This document shows, one piece after another, positions 45,690 to 57,100 of a stretch of DNA of 64,000 nucleotides (the first letter of the stretch is position 1; every line of letters begins with the position of its first letter). The notes beneath the pieces are model-generated. The model was given only the letters and a program-made list of their open reading frames with translations, was not told where the DNA came from and searched no databases. This DNA comes from Serripes groenlandicus. Its lineage: Eukaryota > Mollusca > Bivalvia > Cardiida > Cardiidae. A program made the translations under genes and the position numbers. Where the stretch lies: assembly GCA_031761405.1 (NCBI GenBank), contig JASEVX010000005.1, forward strand, positions 2,802,571 to 2,866,570, read 5' to 3'.

Positions 45690-46440
45690 ATAAACAAGAG
45701 GCCCAAGAGGGCCAGTATCGCTCCACTGCCATTAGGCAAAAATTAAATCTCCAAACAGCCCCACCCCCCTGGTGGCCATGTTTTTTTTACCAATCACCAT
45801 GGCTTGAAGGAATCTCATAGATTGTCACCCAAGGAATGTTTCTTCAAAATTATTTGAAAATTGGCCCGACACTTTTGGAGGAGAGGATATTTTAAGTTTC
45901 ACTAAAGCCATATAAAGCAAAATAGCTCCACCCCCTGGTAGCCATATTTTTCAACCAATCAACATGGCTTGAAGGAATTTGATAGAGGGTCAGCCTATGA
46001 ACATTTCTACAAAATTATTTGAATATCAGCCAGACACTTTCGGAGAAGAAGATTTTTTAAGTTTTCTCTTTAGCTGTTTAAATTAAAATAGCCCCGCCCT
46101 CTTGCAGCCATGTTTTTTTACCAATCAACATGGCTTGAAGGAATCTGATAGAGGGTCAGCCAAGGAACATCTCTACAAAATTATTTGAAAATCGGCTGAA
46201 CACTTTTGGAGAAGAATTTAAGTTTTCACTATAGCTATATAAGGCAAAATAGCCCCGCCCCCTGGCGGCCATGTTTATTCGCCCAATCAACATTTCTTGA
46301 AGGAATCTAATAAAGGGTCACCCAAGGAACATTTCTACAAAATTATTTGAAAATCGGCCTGACACTTTTGGAGAAGAAGATTTTTTAAGTTTTCACTATT
46401 TTTTTCTTTTGGTTGCCATGGAAACCAGAATTTTGGATGG
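45690..46440. repeat. ~170-bp-unit repeat element (about 4 units)
   Basis: It starts AAGAGGCCCAAGAGGGCCAG. Units carry CCCCCTGGTAGCCATATTTT, CAACATGGCTTGAAGGAATC, AGGGTCAGCC and AAAATTATTTGAAAATCGGC. It ends with GGTTGCCATGGAAACCAGAA. Fragments recur at 61345 and 63480. Confidence 0.7.
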
Positions 46441-46446
46441 ATAACA

Positions 46447-48045
46447 AAACAAGAGGGCCATGATGGCCCTGGATCGCTCACCTTAATTATACAATGTACT
46501 GCAATGCAAAACACATCAAGACAATTATTCTGAATGCAACCTCCACAGTGTTAACAATACTTTCCTTCATTTGGCCTAGTGATCTATATTTTTTACCTGA
46601 TATGACCCATATTCCAACATGGACTAGATATCATCAAGACAACATTCTGACTAAGTTTCAACTTGCTCAAAGTAAAAATGCAGCCTCCGGAGTTTGAACA
46701 ATATTTTCCTTTATTGACCTAGTTTCTGATCCAATATGACCCATATTTGAACTTGACCTAGATATAATTCAGACAAACATTCTGACCAAATTTCAAGCTG
46801 CTGAAGCAAACAATGCGGCATCCAAAGTGTTCACAAGATTTTCCTTCAATTTGATCTAGTGACCTAGTTTTTGATCCAGCATGACCCATATTCAAACTTG
46901 GCCTACATATCATCAAGAAAAACATTCTGATAAAGTTTTATCATGCTGAAATTAAAAATGCAGTATCCAGAGTGTTAACATGATTACCCTTCAATTTGGT
47001 CTAGTGACCTAGTTTTTAACCCGGCATGACCCATATCCGAACTTGGCCTAGATATCATTTATACAAACATTCTGACCAAATTTCAAATTGCTGAAGCAAA
47101 AAATGCAGCTTTTACAGAGTTAACAAGATTTTCCCTCAATTTGGCCTAGTGACCTAGTTTCTGATCCAATATGACCCATATTTGAACTTGAACTAGATAT
47201 CTTTAAGACAAACATTCTGACAAAATTTCAAGCTGCTGAAGCAATCCAAAGTGTAAAAAAGATTTTCTTTCAATTTGGGCTAGTGACCTAGTTTTTGACC
47301 CGACATGACCCATATTCGAACTTGGCCTAGATATCATTCAGCTCAATATTCTGAACAAATTTCGAGCCGCTGAAGCAAAACAGAGTTAACAAGATTTTCC
47401 CTCAATTTGGCCTGGTGACCTATTTTCTGACCCAATATGACCCATATTTGAACTTGACCTAGATATATTTAAGACAAACATTCTGACCAAATTTCAAGCT
47501 GCTGCATCAAAAGTGTTAACAAGATTTTCTTTCAATTTGACCTAGTGACCTAGTTTTTGACCCGGCATAACCCATATTCGAACTTGACCTAGATATTTTT
47601 AAGACAAACATTTTGACAAAATTTCAAACTGCTGAAGCAAAAATTGCGGCCTCTGGAGTGTTAACAAGACTTTCCTTCAATTTGACCTAGTGACCTACTT
47701 TTTGACCCAACGTGACCCATGTTCGAACTTGACCTACATATCATCAAGACAAACATTCTGATAAAGTTTCAATATGCTCAAGTTGAAAATGTGGCCTCCA
47801 GAGTGTTAACAAGATTTTCCTTCAATTCGACCTAGTGACCTAGTTTTTGACCTCATATCGCCCAGTTTCGAACTTGTCCAAGATTTTATGGAGATGAACG
47901 TTCTAATAAACTTTCATGAAGATTGGATGCAAAATGTAGCCCGTAGAGTGTTAACAAGCTCAAATGTTGACGAAGGACGACGGACGGACGCCGGACAAAA
48001 TGTGATCACAATAGCTCACCTTGCACTTCGTGCATAGGTGAGCTA
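46447..48045. mobile_element. GCTCACC...GGTGAGC element with about ten ~140-bp internal units
   Basis: The left end is AAGAGGGCCATGATGGCCCT then GGATCGCTCACC, the right end GTGCATAGGTGAGCTAA. Internal units with TGACCTAGTTTTTGACCC, ATGACCCATATTCGAACTTG and CAAGACAAACATTCTGA repeat at roughly 140-bp spacing from 46560 to 47940. The last part (GATGAACGTTCTAATAAACT to GATGGATGCAAAATG-like) is shared with 43616-44260 and 63250-63436, so the elements have conserved ends and variable middles. Confidence 0.75.
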
Positions 48046-48777
48046 AAAAAAGGAATTTAAGAGAGGACATTGAAAGGATGCTTCTTATAAAGTTTCAACC
48101 AAATTGGCCATAGGGAGAAGAAGTTGTTAAAAGGAAAAAGTTAATGCACGCACAGACGCACGCACGACGGACAATTCGCCATGACATAAGCTTGACTGAC
48201 TTTCAGCCAGTGGAGCTAAAACTATAGCCTACCCCATGGGGATTTAATATCAGCTATTTTGATAGATTGCTATTAGATAATCATTTGTAACACATAATTT
48301 TGAATTCTGACTACCAGTTTCAGGAGAAGATTTTAAAAGACTTTCATCTCACTTGCAATGGCAAGCTTCTTTGGCAGGGAGCCATTAGGATCAATTATCC
48401 AAAGTTTAAGTGGAATTGACACATGGTTGATACAGACATTTCACCAAAGAATTTAAGGACTTTTCAAGGCCATCAACTCATATGTTAAGGTCCTAAAACG
48501 TTGACATTATTACTGTAAAAAAGTTGAAAACATTGTGACAAAAGAAGGAATTGCTATTTTTTTTTCGTTGTTCCAGGTTTCTGCGTCGGTTACTTTTCGG
48601 TTACTTTTCGGCATAAAACACAATATGCCTTAAATTTAAAGTCCTTTACTTCTCTTAGCCACTTGTATATTTGAATCCATTTTACATTAAAAACACACTT
48701 TCCAGGCATGATTAGCCTGTATGAATATTTTACTTCCATTTTCTACCAAGTGCTTTCAGCATCTGATAATGATTTGT

Positions 48778-49035
48778 TTGTTTGTTTGGAGTTTAACGCC
48801 GCTTTCAACAGCTTTGGTCATATCACGGCGGTCAGTGCACCTACCCATGTTTTTCTGGCTTTCCCACACTAGTACTTACACAACATTCTTTCGAAGCCAC
48901 TGACTACTTTCTCACATAGATCAGAGGTGAGAGGCAATGGAAAACATCGCCCGAAAGAATGTCGCCGCAACCGGGTATCGAACCCGTGACCTCCAGATCA
49001 CGAGTCAGATACGCTACCAATTGAGCTACCCGGCA
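48778..49035 (-). mobile_element. tRNA-derived SINE with a well-kept tRNA-like head
   Basis: The minus-strand head (49035-48962) reads GCCGGGTAGCTCAATTGGTA, then CTGACTCGTGATCTGG and GGTCACGGGTTCGATACCCG. The A and B boxes look functional, but the anticodon stem does not pair properly, and the SINE body GGGCGATGTTTTCCATTGCC and tail GGCGTTAAACTCC follow directly. It is therefore a SINE, not a tRNA gene. Confidence 0.82.
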
Positions 49036-49676
49036 TCTGATAATGAAATAGAAGCAGCTCTCTGATTGGCTACTTCGCAGCGGAAATGCATAAATTATGT
49101 CACTGTAACACCTTGAACTGTAGTGTTCCCATACATGTGTGGGTGAAAAGCGCACAGATTTCAAAAGTCACGCATGGAGATTTAATTAATCAAAATGTGA
49201 CTGTCGCGCACAGTTAAAAGAAAACTTCATCCAATGGGATCACTTTTACTTCAAATGACACCAAGTATATTTTATCGCGCGCTTTCTTGGAAGCTGTAGT
49301 AAACATCTCCTAATTTGGAAATCTACTACGTGGTTAACAGTTTCTCATAAACTCATGCCTTCATTGAGGCTCTTCCTTAATCGCGGATATCTAGTCATTA
49401 TCAACTTTTATCAAAGTTTCCCCGGCCCACCAATTTGAACAGTTTTAAGGCCAGTGGGAGAAAATTTAAGTCCAATTTGATTGAATTAAAGAGCTTTTAT
49501 GGTGTGGTGTTTTTGAGTCCAGATAAAATTAAAGGTCCTTTAAAGGCCAACCTTCCGGATTTAAGGACTTTTTAGGATCGTGTGAACCTTGGGACACACC
49601 GGTGTGGGTGGAAATGGAGTTTGAACAATTGTTGACAGACAACTGACGGTTTGGGAGAGTTTAGAGAAGCTCACAT
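49036..49676. other. Intronic sequence, nothing recognised
   Basis: No splice-bounded coding exon or repeat family is recognised on either strand here, nor in 48046-48777 apart from a short TTAA-A fragment near 48525 (TTGAAAACATTGTGACAAAA). Confidence 0.5.
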
Positions 49677-49906
49677 TTAACCCTTTCCCTCATATAAACG
49701 CTTTCTGACGCCTCTACAGCAGACAGCTTTTTAAAAACATAGTGACAAAAGAAGAAATTGCACAAAACGTGCAATTTTTCCTTTTGACACAATGTTTTCC
49801 ACTTTTAGTCATAGGTTATCCATTCAATTAAAGAGATTTTCTATGTTTTGACAAAATATGTTCAAAGTCGTCTGCTGCAGAATTGTTGTATGAGGGAAAG
49901 GGTCAA
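49677..49906. mobile_element. TTAA-A MITE, full length (230 bp), GCAC/GTGC form
   Basis: TTAACCCTTTCCCTCATA at the left. The right end TATGAGGGAAAGGGTCAA has one substitution in the TTAA. The central stem is GAAATTGCAC / GTGCAATTTT. It lies in the intron downstream of Mis18 exon 50379-50475. Confidence 0.93.
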
Positions 49907-50119
49907 CACTTCACACTCGTATGAGCTCAAAGGTAGACAAGTAGACGTCATCGTAGCCGGAAACGAAACTGCCATGGCTCACTCCACATTTGTGGGCGCG
50001 ACAAAAACGGCATATCAAGAAAAGGAAAGAAAAGTCAGATAAGGTGGAGTCAACTGGTCTTGTTCCACCTTTAATACTCTGATGACTCAAACCATGTTTA
50101 GGTACTCCAATGAATCATC

Positions 50120-50331
50120 TTAACCCTTTCCCACATACAACTAATTTGCAGCAGACGACTTTGAACATATTTTGTCAAAAATAGGAAAATCTCTATAATT
50201 AAATGGATAACAAATGACTAAAAGTGGAAAACATTGTGGCAAAAGGAGAAAGTGCTCGTTTGGAGCAATTTCTTCTTTTGTCAGTGTTTTCAAAAGTCGT
50301 CAGAAAGCGTCCATATGGGGGAAAGGGTTAA
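50120..50331. mobile_element. TTAA-A MITE 47 bp from a Mis18 splice donor
   Basis: TTAACCCTTTCCCACATAC and GGGGGAAAGGGTTAA with TTAA on both sides. The centre is GTGCTCGTTTGGAGCA. A short internal deletion removes GCTGCAGAGG. It sits just inside the intron that starts at 50378. Confidence 0.9.
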
Positions 50332-50378
50332 AGAACATTTTAAACTACTCTTCTTATGTATTGCTCTGAAATGTTTAC

Positions 50379-50475
50379 CTTGCTAATCTGTTGCTGCATT
50401 TGCCTTGAATCTGGTACAGACAGAAAATTAGCCAAGTCATTGATCCCTCCAGTCTCAGCACTGCCTATCTCATAG
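50379..50475 (-). CDS. MIS18A/OIP5: Mis18-domain protein, internal exon
   Basis: The acceptor is TTACTTTCTTTTCCAG before 50475. The donor is AGCAAG followed by GTAAAC (50378-50373). The 97 bp give one base that completes a Ser codon from the previous exon (AG|C), then 32 residues. They start YEIGSAETGG, matching the SYxLGS segment that ends the Mis18 domain, then INDLANFLSVPDSR, and finish QMQQQISK, the start of the C-terminal helix. The exon ends in phase 0, exactly as needed to join 44990. It is too short to stand out as an open frame and was found from the splice sites. Confidence 0.85.
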
Positions 50476-50479
50476 CTGG

Positions 50480-51200
50480 AAAAGAAAGTAACAGCTGATC
50501 TTTAAAATTCTTCTCCTCTAAATCTGTCAGTCTGATTTTAATATAATTTGGTAAAAATGATCCTTTGGTGACCCTACACAAAAAGTGTTCAATGAATTAA
50601 TGTATATTGTTTTATAGCGCATCGACAGCTAAGGTCATTTAGCGCGCAATTAAATTTAATTATTCATGATCGCTGGGTAAACAAACCAGTGTTCAAGCCA
50701 TACTGATTTTACTTAATTTAAAACTTACATTTTTATGAAAGTGCTTCTCTGATTTTTAGAAAATTGCAAAGAAATCAGTAATCTACTTTTAAAATATGCC
50801 ATATTGATTTCAGTTACAAAATCATAGCAACCAGGCATCATCACAAAAGGGTTAAATTGAACTTTTGACTACAAATGACAACTCCTACCATTCAACTGGA
50901 CCAATTTCAACTTTAATTCACTAGAATGTTCCTGTGTTGGTCCTCTTTCAACCTTGATCAAAGACTTACAATCTGTGTAGAACTTTGGCTGCTGCGGCAT
51001 CAGAAAGTGAGAAAAATGCCCAAACTATAAAATTCTTTTCCTCCAGCATCCGCTTGTCTGATTTCAAGATAATTTGGTAGAAATGTTCCTTGAGTGACCC
51101 TCTACAAAAATTGTTCAAGCCATATTGATTTGTCGAACAACAGGGCAACAAGGTGGAATCAGAAAAGCGGTAAAGTGACAAAACTTAATAATTCCATTTT
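50480..51200. repeat. Intronic repeat fragments
   Basis: Units with GATAATTTGGTAGAAATGTT, CCTTGAGTGACCCTCTACAA and TTGTTCAAGCCATATTGATT occur near 50540 and 51060 and again near 51720-51800. They look like an inverted, diverged form of the 45690 element family. Confidence 0.5.
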
Positions 51201-51202
51201 TA

Positions 51203-51430
51203 TTAACCCTTTCCCTCATACGACAATTTTGCAGCAGACGACTTTGAACATGTTTTTTCAAAAGATGGAAAATCTCTATAATTGAATGGATAACCTATTA
51301 CTAAAAGTGGAAAACATTGTGGCAAAAGGAGAAATTGTTAGTTTTGTGCAATTTCTTCTTTTGTCACTATGTTTTCAAAAAGCTGTCTGCTGCAGAGGCG
51401 TCAGAAAGCGTCTATATGAGGGAAAGGGAA
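51203..51430. mobile_element. TTAA-A MITE with broken central stem
   Basis: Left end TTAACCCTTTCCCTCATAC, right end TATATGAGGGAAAGGGAA lacking TTAA. The centre is GAAATTGTTAGTTTTGTGCA, where one arm has decayed. Confidence 0.88.
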
Positions 51431-51521
51431 TTTGTGTCAGATTTCAAGATAATCTAGCAGAAATGTTCCTTTACTGACACTTTACACAATATATTCGGTA
51501 AGAATATAAAGCTGATATGTG

Positions 51522-51702
51522 GCATTTGAAAACATAGTGACAAAAGGAGAAATTGCTCAAAACGAGCAATTTCTCCTTTTGCCACAATGTTTTTCACTTT
51601 TAGTCATAGGTTATTCATTTGATGATAGAGATTTTCTATTTTTTGACAAAATATGTTCAAAGTTGTCTGCTGCAAGAATTGTTGTATCAGGGAAAGGGTT
51701 AA
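51522..51702. mobile_element. TTAA-A MITE, left end truncated, GCTC/GAGC form
   Basis: Starts TTTGAAAACATAGTGAC. The centre is GAAATTGCTC / GAGCAATTTC, and the right end TATCAGGGAAAGGGTTAA. Confidence 0.88.
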
Positions 51703-51977
51703 ACTGTAATTGACATTTTCTCCCATATCATTTAACCAATAATAACCAAATTTCACAGGAATGTTCCTTTGGTGGTCCTCTCTCAAATTGTTCAAAGACT
51801 TAATGCTTTATTACATAAGATTGAAATTGGTCCCGAAGTTTAGGAGATGTTGTTTAAAGTTAAAAGTTAATGCTGGAAGACCGACAGATGTTGGACAGAG
51901 TTCAATCAGAATAGATCACACTGAGCCTTCCGCCAACTCCTCTTCATCTAGAAATGTCTGTAGGTTAAAGTAGTTAC

Positions 51978-52100
51978 CTGTTTAGTTTTTCAACCAATAA
52001 GGTAAAACATCCTCTTATGCAATCCAAGTCTGGAGGGGACGCTAGATACTGTCTACCCAGCCTTTCATTACAGTTCATACAGTACACACTCTTGAAGGTA
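51978..52100 (-). CDS. MIS18A/OIP5: Mis18-domain protein, zinc-binding exon
   Basis: The acceptor TGTATTTTATTTCAG precedes 52100. The donor AACAG followed by GTAACT starts at 51977. The 123 bp give one base, 40 codons and two bases. The product starts TFKSVYCMNCNERLG, with a Cys-x2-Cys pair, then RQYLASPPDLDCIRGCFTLL. This is the second half of the Mis18/yippee-like zinc domain. Mis18 proteins recruit the CENP-A chaperone to centromeres. The domain's first Cys-x2-Cys and the N-terminus must be in an upstream exon at higher coordinates. I did not find it between 52101 and 61735, where the DNA is almost entirely repeats, so it may lie beyond 64000. MIS18A versus OIP5 is unresolved: the domain is nearer the first, the helix nearer the second. 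Confidence 0.87.
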
Positions 52101-52215
52101 CTGAAATAAAATACAGTCTAGTATCAATAATGAACCCTTTCCCACATACTAACTGAACTACAAATCGGCAGCGGAAGATATTTAAAACATCTGAACCTGA
52201 ACTTGTAAAATTTCT

Positions 52216-52445
52216 TTAACCCTTTCCCTCATATAGACGCGTTCCGACGCCTCTGCAGCAGACAGCTTTTTGAAAACATAGTGACAAAAGAAGAAATTGC
52301 ACAAAACGTGCAATTTCTCCTTTTGCCACAATGTTTTCCACTTTTCGTCATAGGTTATCCATTCAATTATCGAGATTTTCTATGTTTTGACAAAATACGT
52401 TCAAAGTCGTTTGCTGCAAAATTGTCGTAAGAGGGAAAGGGTTAA
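52216..52445. mobile_element. TTAA-A MITE, full length, sharing its right TTAA with the next element
   Basis: TTAACCCTTTCCCTCATA to AAGAGGGAAAGGGTTAA, centre GAAATTGCAC / GTGCAATTTC. The right TTAA (52442-52445) is also the left TTAA of 52442-52616. Confidence 0.92.
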
Positions 52446-52616
52446 CCCTTTCCACCATAAACACGCTTTCTGATGCCTCTGCAGCAGACAACTTTTGCCA
52501 GAAATGTTTTGGACTTTATTCCATTATTATACTTTCCTTCATAGAGTTTCAATATTTTGTCTCTGAATGTTTTCACAGTCGTCTGCTGCAGATTTAATGT
52601 ATGTTGGAAAGGGCTA
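52442..52616. mobile_element. TTAA-A-type MITE, internally shortened, back to back with the previous copy
   Basis: TTAACCCTTTCCACCATA at the left and GTATGTTGGAAAGGGCTAA at the right. The interior lacks the central stem but keeps CTCTGCAGCAGACAACTTTT and CAGTCGTCTGCTGCAG. Confidence 0.82.
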
Positions 52617-52639
52617 AATTCCTGGAATATTTAATTAGC

Positions 52640-53880
52640 CCGATTCCTTGCCACAGAAAACTAACAAAACTAGAAATATCACTGAAGATGATAAATACCC
52701 CCAAAACAGCACCTTGACCTACACCATAACTTAACAAGAAAAAGTAACAAACGGCAATAACTCTGTAATTATATAAATTAGAGTTATGGTTCTTGTACAC
52801 TGAACTTCCTCTGATTATGCTCTACCATTATATGTAGTTTTATTAGATTCCATCTATTAGTTATTAAGTAATTATACAGACAAGAAAACGTAACAAAGGG
52901 CAATAACTCTGTATTTAGATAAAATAGAGTTACGGTTTCTGTACACCGCACTACCTCTCAATGTGTTGTATCATCCTATGCAGTTTTATTAAATTCCAAC
53001 AATTTGTTTTAAAGTTATGCTCTGGACAAGACTCTACGAATAAGAAAAAGTAAAAAGGGCAATAACTCTGTAATTATGTAAATTGGAGTTATGGTTCTTG
53101 TACACTGCACATTCTCTGATTATGCTCTACCATTGTATGCAGTTTTATTAGATTCCATCTGTTAGTTATTAAGTAATTCTCCGGACAAGAAAAAGTAACA
53201 AAGGGCAATAACTCTGTATTTAGATTAAATAGAGTTATGGTTCCTGTACACTGCACTTCCTCTCAATGTGTTGTATCAACCTATGAAGTTTTAATAAATT
53301 CCAAGAATCGGTTTTAAAGTTATGCTCTGGACAAGACTCTACGAATAAGAAAAAGTAACAAAGGGCAATAACTCTGTAATTATGTAAATTAGAGTTATGG
53401 TTCTTGTACACTGCACTTCCTCTGATTATGCTCTACCATTGTATGCAGTTTTTTTAGATTCCATCTGTTAGTTATTAAGTAATTCTCTGGACAAGAAAAA
53501 GTAACAAAGGGCAATAACTCTGTATTTAGATTAAATAGAGTTATGGTTCCTGTACACTGCACTTCCTCTCAATGTGTTGTATCATCCTATGAAGTTTTAT
53601 TAAATTCAAACAATTAGTTTTAAAGTTATGCTCCGGACAAGACTCTACGAATAAGAAAAAGTAACAAAGGACAATAACTCTGTATTTAGATAAAATAGAG
53701 TTATGGTTCCTGTACACCGCACTTTCTCTCAATGTGTTGTATCATCCTATGAAGTTTCGTTCAAATCCTATGTTGCATTGTTAAGATATGGTCCAGACAA
53801 AATATGGCTTCCGACCGACCGACCGACCGACACATTGACTCCTATGTACCCCCCCCCCAAAACTTTGTTTTTTGGGGGTA
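52640..53880. repeat. ~152-bp units arranged as a ~305-bp higher-order repeat
   Basis: Two unit types alternate. One has GGTTCTTGTACACTG, CTCTGATTATGCTCTACC and CATCTGTTAGTTATTAAGTA. The other has GGTTCCTGTACACTG, CTCTCAATGTGTTGTATC and TTTTAAAGTTATGCTC. First-type units start near 52788, 53093 and 53397; second-type near 52932, 53237, 53543 and 53703. The array ends with CCGACCGACCGACCGAC, then TACCCCCCCCCCAAAACTTT and a G run. Confidence 0.8.
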
Positions 53881-53941
53881 TAAAAAACATGGCTTAAACA
53901 TAAAATTCAATCCCATAGTTCATTTATATATAATTTGGAAC

Positions 53942-54130
53942 TTAACCCTTTCCCACATACAACAAATCTGCAGCAAACGACTTTGAAAACATACCTTAAC
54001 AAAACTGGAAACACCCTTCAAATGAAAGTACAATCATTGAATAGAATTGAAAACATGGTGACAAAAGGAGAAATTGCTCGCAATTTCTTCTTTTGTCACC
54101 ATGTTTTCAAAAAGCTGTCTGCTGCAGAGG
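53942..54130. repeat. TTAA-A-type MITE whose right end is replaced by the 31-bp satellite
   Basis: The left end TTAACCCTTTCCCACATAC is intact. The body includes GACAAAAGGAGAAATTGCTC, TTCTTCTTTTGTCACCATG, and GCTGTCTGCTGCAGAGGAGT. Where the family continues to the TATATGAGGGAAAGGGTTAA end, this copy passes directly into the satellite. Confidence 0.85.
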
Positions 54131-54144
54131 AGTCAGAAAACCAT

Positions 54145-57100
54145 ACTTCTGTTATATCATGGCATTTACAGCAGTATTTCTGTTATATCATGGCATTTAC
54201 AACAGTACTTCTGTTATATCATGGCATTTACAACAGTACTTCTATTATATCATGACATTTACAACAGTACTTCTGTTATATCATGACATTTACAACAGGA
54301 CTTCCATTATATCATGGCATTTACAACAGTACTTCCATTATATCATGGCATTTACAACAGTACTTCTGTTATATCATGGCATTTACAACAGTACTTCTGT
54401 TATATCATGACATTTACAACAGGACTTCCATTATATCATGACATTTACAACAGTACTTCCATTATATCATGGCATTTACAACAGTACTTCTGTTATAGCA
54501 TGGCATTTACAACAGTACTACTATTATATCATGACATTTACAACAGGACTTCCATTATATCATGAAATTTACAACAGTACTTCCATTATATCATGGCATT
54601 TACAACAGTACTTCTGTTATATCATGGCATTTACAACAGTACTTCTGTTATATCATGACATTTACAACAGGACTTCCATTATATCATGACATTTACAACA
54701 GTACTTCCATTATATCATGGCATTTACAACAGTACTTCTGTTATATCATGGCATTTACAACAGTACTTCTGTTATATCATGACATTTACAACAGTACTTC
54801 CATTATATCTTGGCATTTACAACAGTACTTCTATTATATCATGGCATTTACAACAGTACTTGTTATATCATGACATTTACAACAGGACTTTCATTATATC
54901 ATGGCATTTACAACAATACTTCTATTATATCATGGCATTTACAACTGTACTTCTGTTATATCATGACATTTACAACAGGACTTTCATTATATCATGGCAT
55001 TTACAACAGTCCTTTCATTATATCATGACATTTACAACAGTACTTCTATTATATCATGGCATTTACAACAGTACTTTCATTATATCATGGCATTTACAAC
55101 AGTACTTCTATTATATCATGGCATTTACAACAGTACTTCTATTATATCATGACATTTACAACAGTACTTTCATTATATCATGGCATTTACAACAGTACTT
55201 TCATTATATCATGGCATTTACAACAGTACTTCTATTATATCATGGCATTTACAACAGTACTTCTGTTATATCATGGCATTTACAACAGTACTTCTATTAT
55301 ATCATGGCATTTACAACAGTACTTCTGTTATATCATGACATTTACAACAGGACTTTCATTATATCATGGCATTTACAACAGTACTTTCATTATATCATGA
55401 CATTTACAACAGTACTTCTATTATATCATGGCATTTACAACAGTACTTTCATTATATCATGGCATTTACAACAGTACTTCTATTATATCATGGCATTTAC
55501 AACAGTACTTCTATTATATCATGGCATTTACAACAGTATTTTCATTATATCATGGCACTTACAACAGTACTTCTATTATATCATGGCATTTACAACAGTA
55601 CTTCTATTATATCATGGCATTTACAACAGGACTTTCATTATATCATGGCATTTACAACAGTACTTTCATTATATCATGGCATTTACAACAGTACTTCTGT
55701 TATATCATGACATTTACAAAAGGACTTTCATTATATCATGGCATTTACAACAGTACTTTCATTATATCATGACATTTACAACAGTACTTTCATTATATCA
55801 TGGCATTTACAACAGTACTTCTATTATATCATGGCATTTACAACAGTACTTCTATTATATCATGACATTTACAACAGGACTTTCATTATATCATGGCATT
55901 TACAACAGTACTTTCATTATATCATGGCATTTACAACGGTACTTCTATTATATCATGGCATTTACAACAGTACTTCTGTCATATCATGACATTTACAACA
56001 GGACTTTCATTATATCATGGCATTTACAACAGTACTTTCATTATATCATGACATTTACAACAGTACTACTATTATATCATGGCATTTACAACAGTACTTT
56101 CATTATATCATGGCATTTACAACAGTACTTCTGTTATATCATGGCATTTACAATAGTACTTCTATTATATCATGGCATTTACAGCAGTATTTTCATTATA
56201 TCATGGCATTTACAACAGTACTTTCATTATATCATGACATTTACAACAGGACTTTCATTATATCATGGCATTTACAACAGTACTTTCATTATATCATGGC
56301 ATTTACAACAGTACTTCTATTATATCATGGCATTTACAACAGTACTTCTATTATATCATGGCATTTACAACAGTACTTCTATTATATCATGGCATTTACA
56401 ACAGTACTTCTATTATATCATGGCATTTACAACAGTACTTCTATTATATCATGGCATTTACAACAGTACTTCTATTATATCATGGCATTTACAACAGTAT
56501 TTTCATTATATCATGGCACTTACAACAGTACTTCTATTATATCATGGCATTTACAACAGTACTTCTATTATATCATGGCATTTACAACAGTACTTCTATT
56601 ATATCATGGCATTTACAGCAGTATTTTCATTTTATCATGGCATTTACAACAGTACTTCTATTATATCATGGCATTTACAACAGTACTTCTATTATATCAT
56701 GGCATTTACAACAGTACTTCTATTATATCATGGCATTTACAACAGTACTTCTATTATATCATGGCATTTACAACAGTATTTTCATTATATCATGGCATTT
56801 ACAACAGTACTTCTATTATATCATGGCATTTACAACAGTACTTCTGTTATATCATGGCATTTACAGCAGTACTTTCATTATATCATGGCATTTACAACAG
56901 TACTTCTATTATATCATGGCATTTACAACAGTATTTTCATTATATCATGGCATTTACAACAGTACTTCTATTATATCATGGCATTTACAACAGTACTTTC
57001 ATTATATCATGGCATTTACAACAGTACTTTCATTATATCATGACATTTACAACAGTACTTCTATTATATCATGGCATTTACAGCAGTATTTTCAATATAT

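Noticed and set aside
48962..49035. A functional tRNA gene on the minus strand
   Set aside because: The head has good A and B boxes but a mispaired anticodon stem, and runs straight into a SINE body and tail.
54686..57043. 785-codon open reading frame with overlapping long frames
   Set aside because: It is the 31-bp satellite. All forward frames are open and read as the same 31-residue repeat; there is no independent sign of coding.
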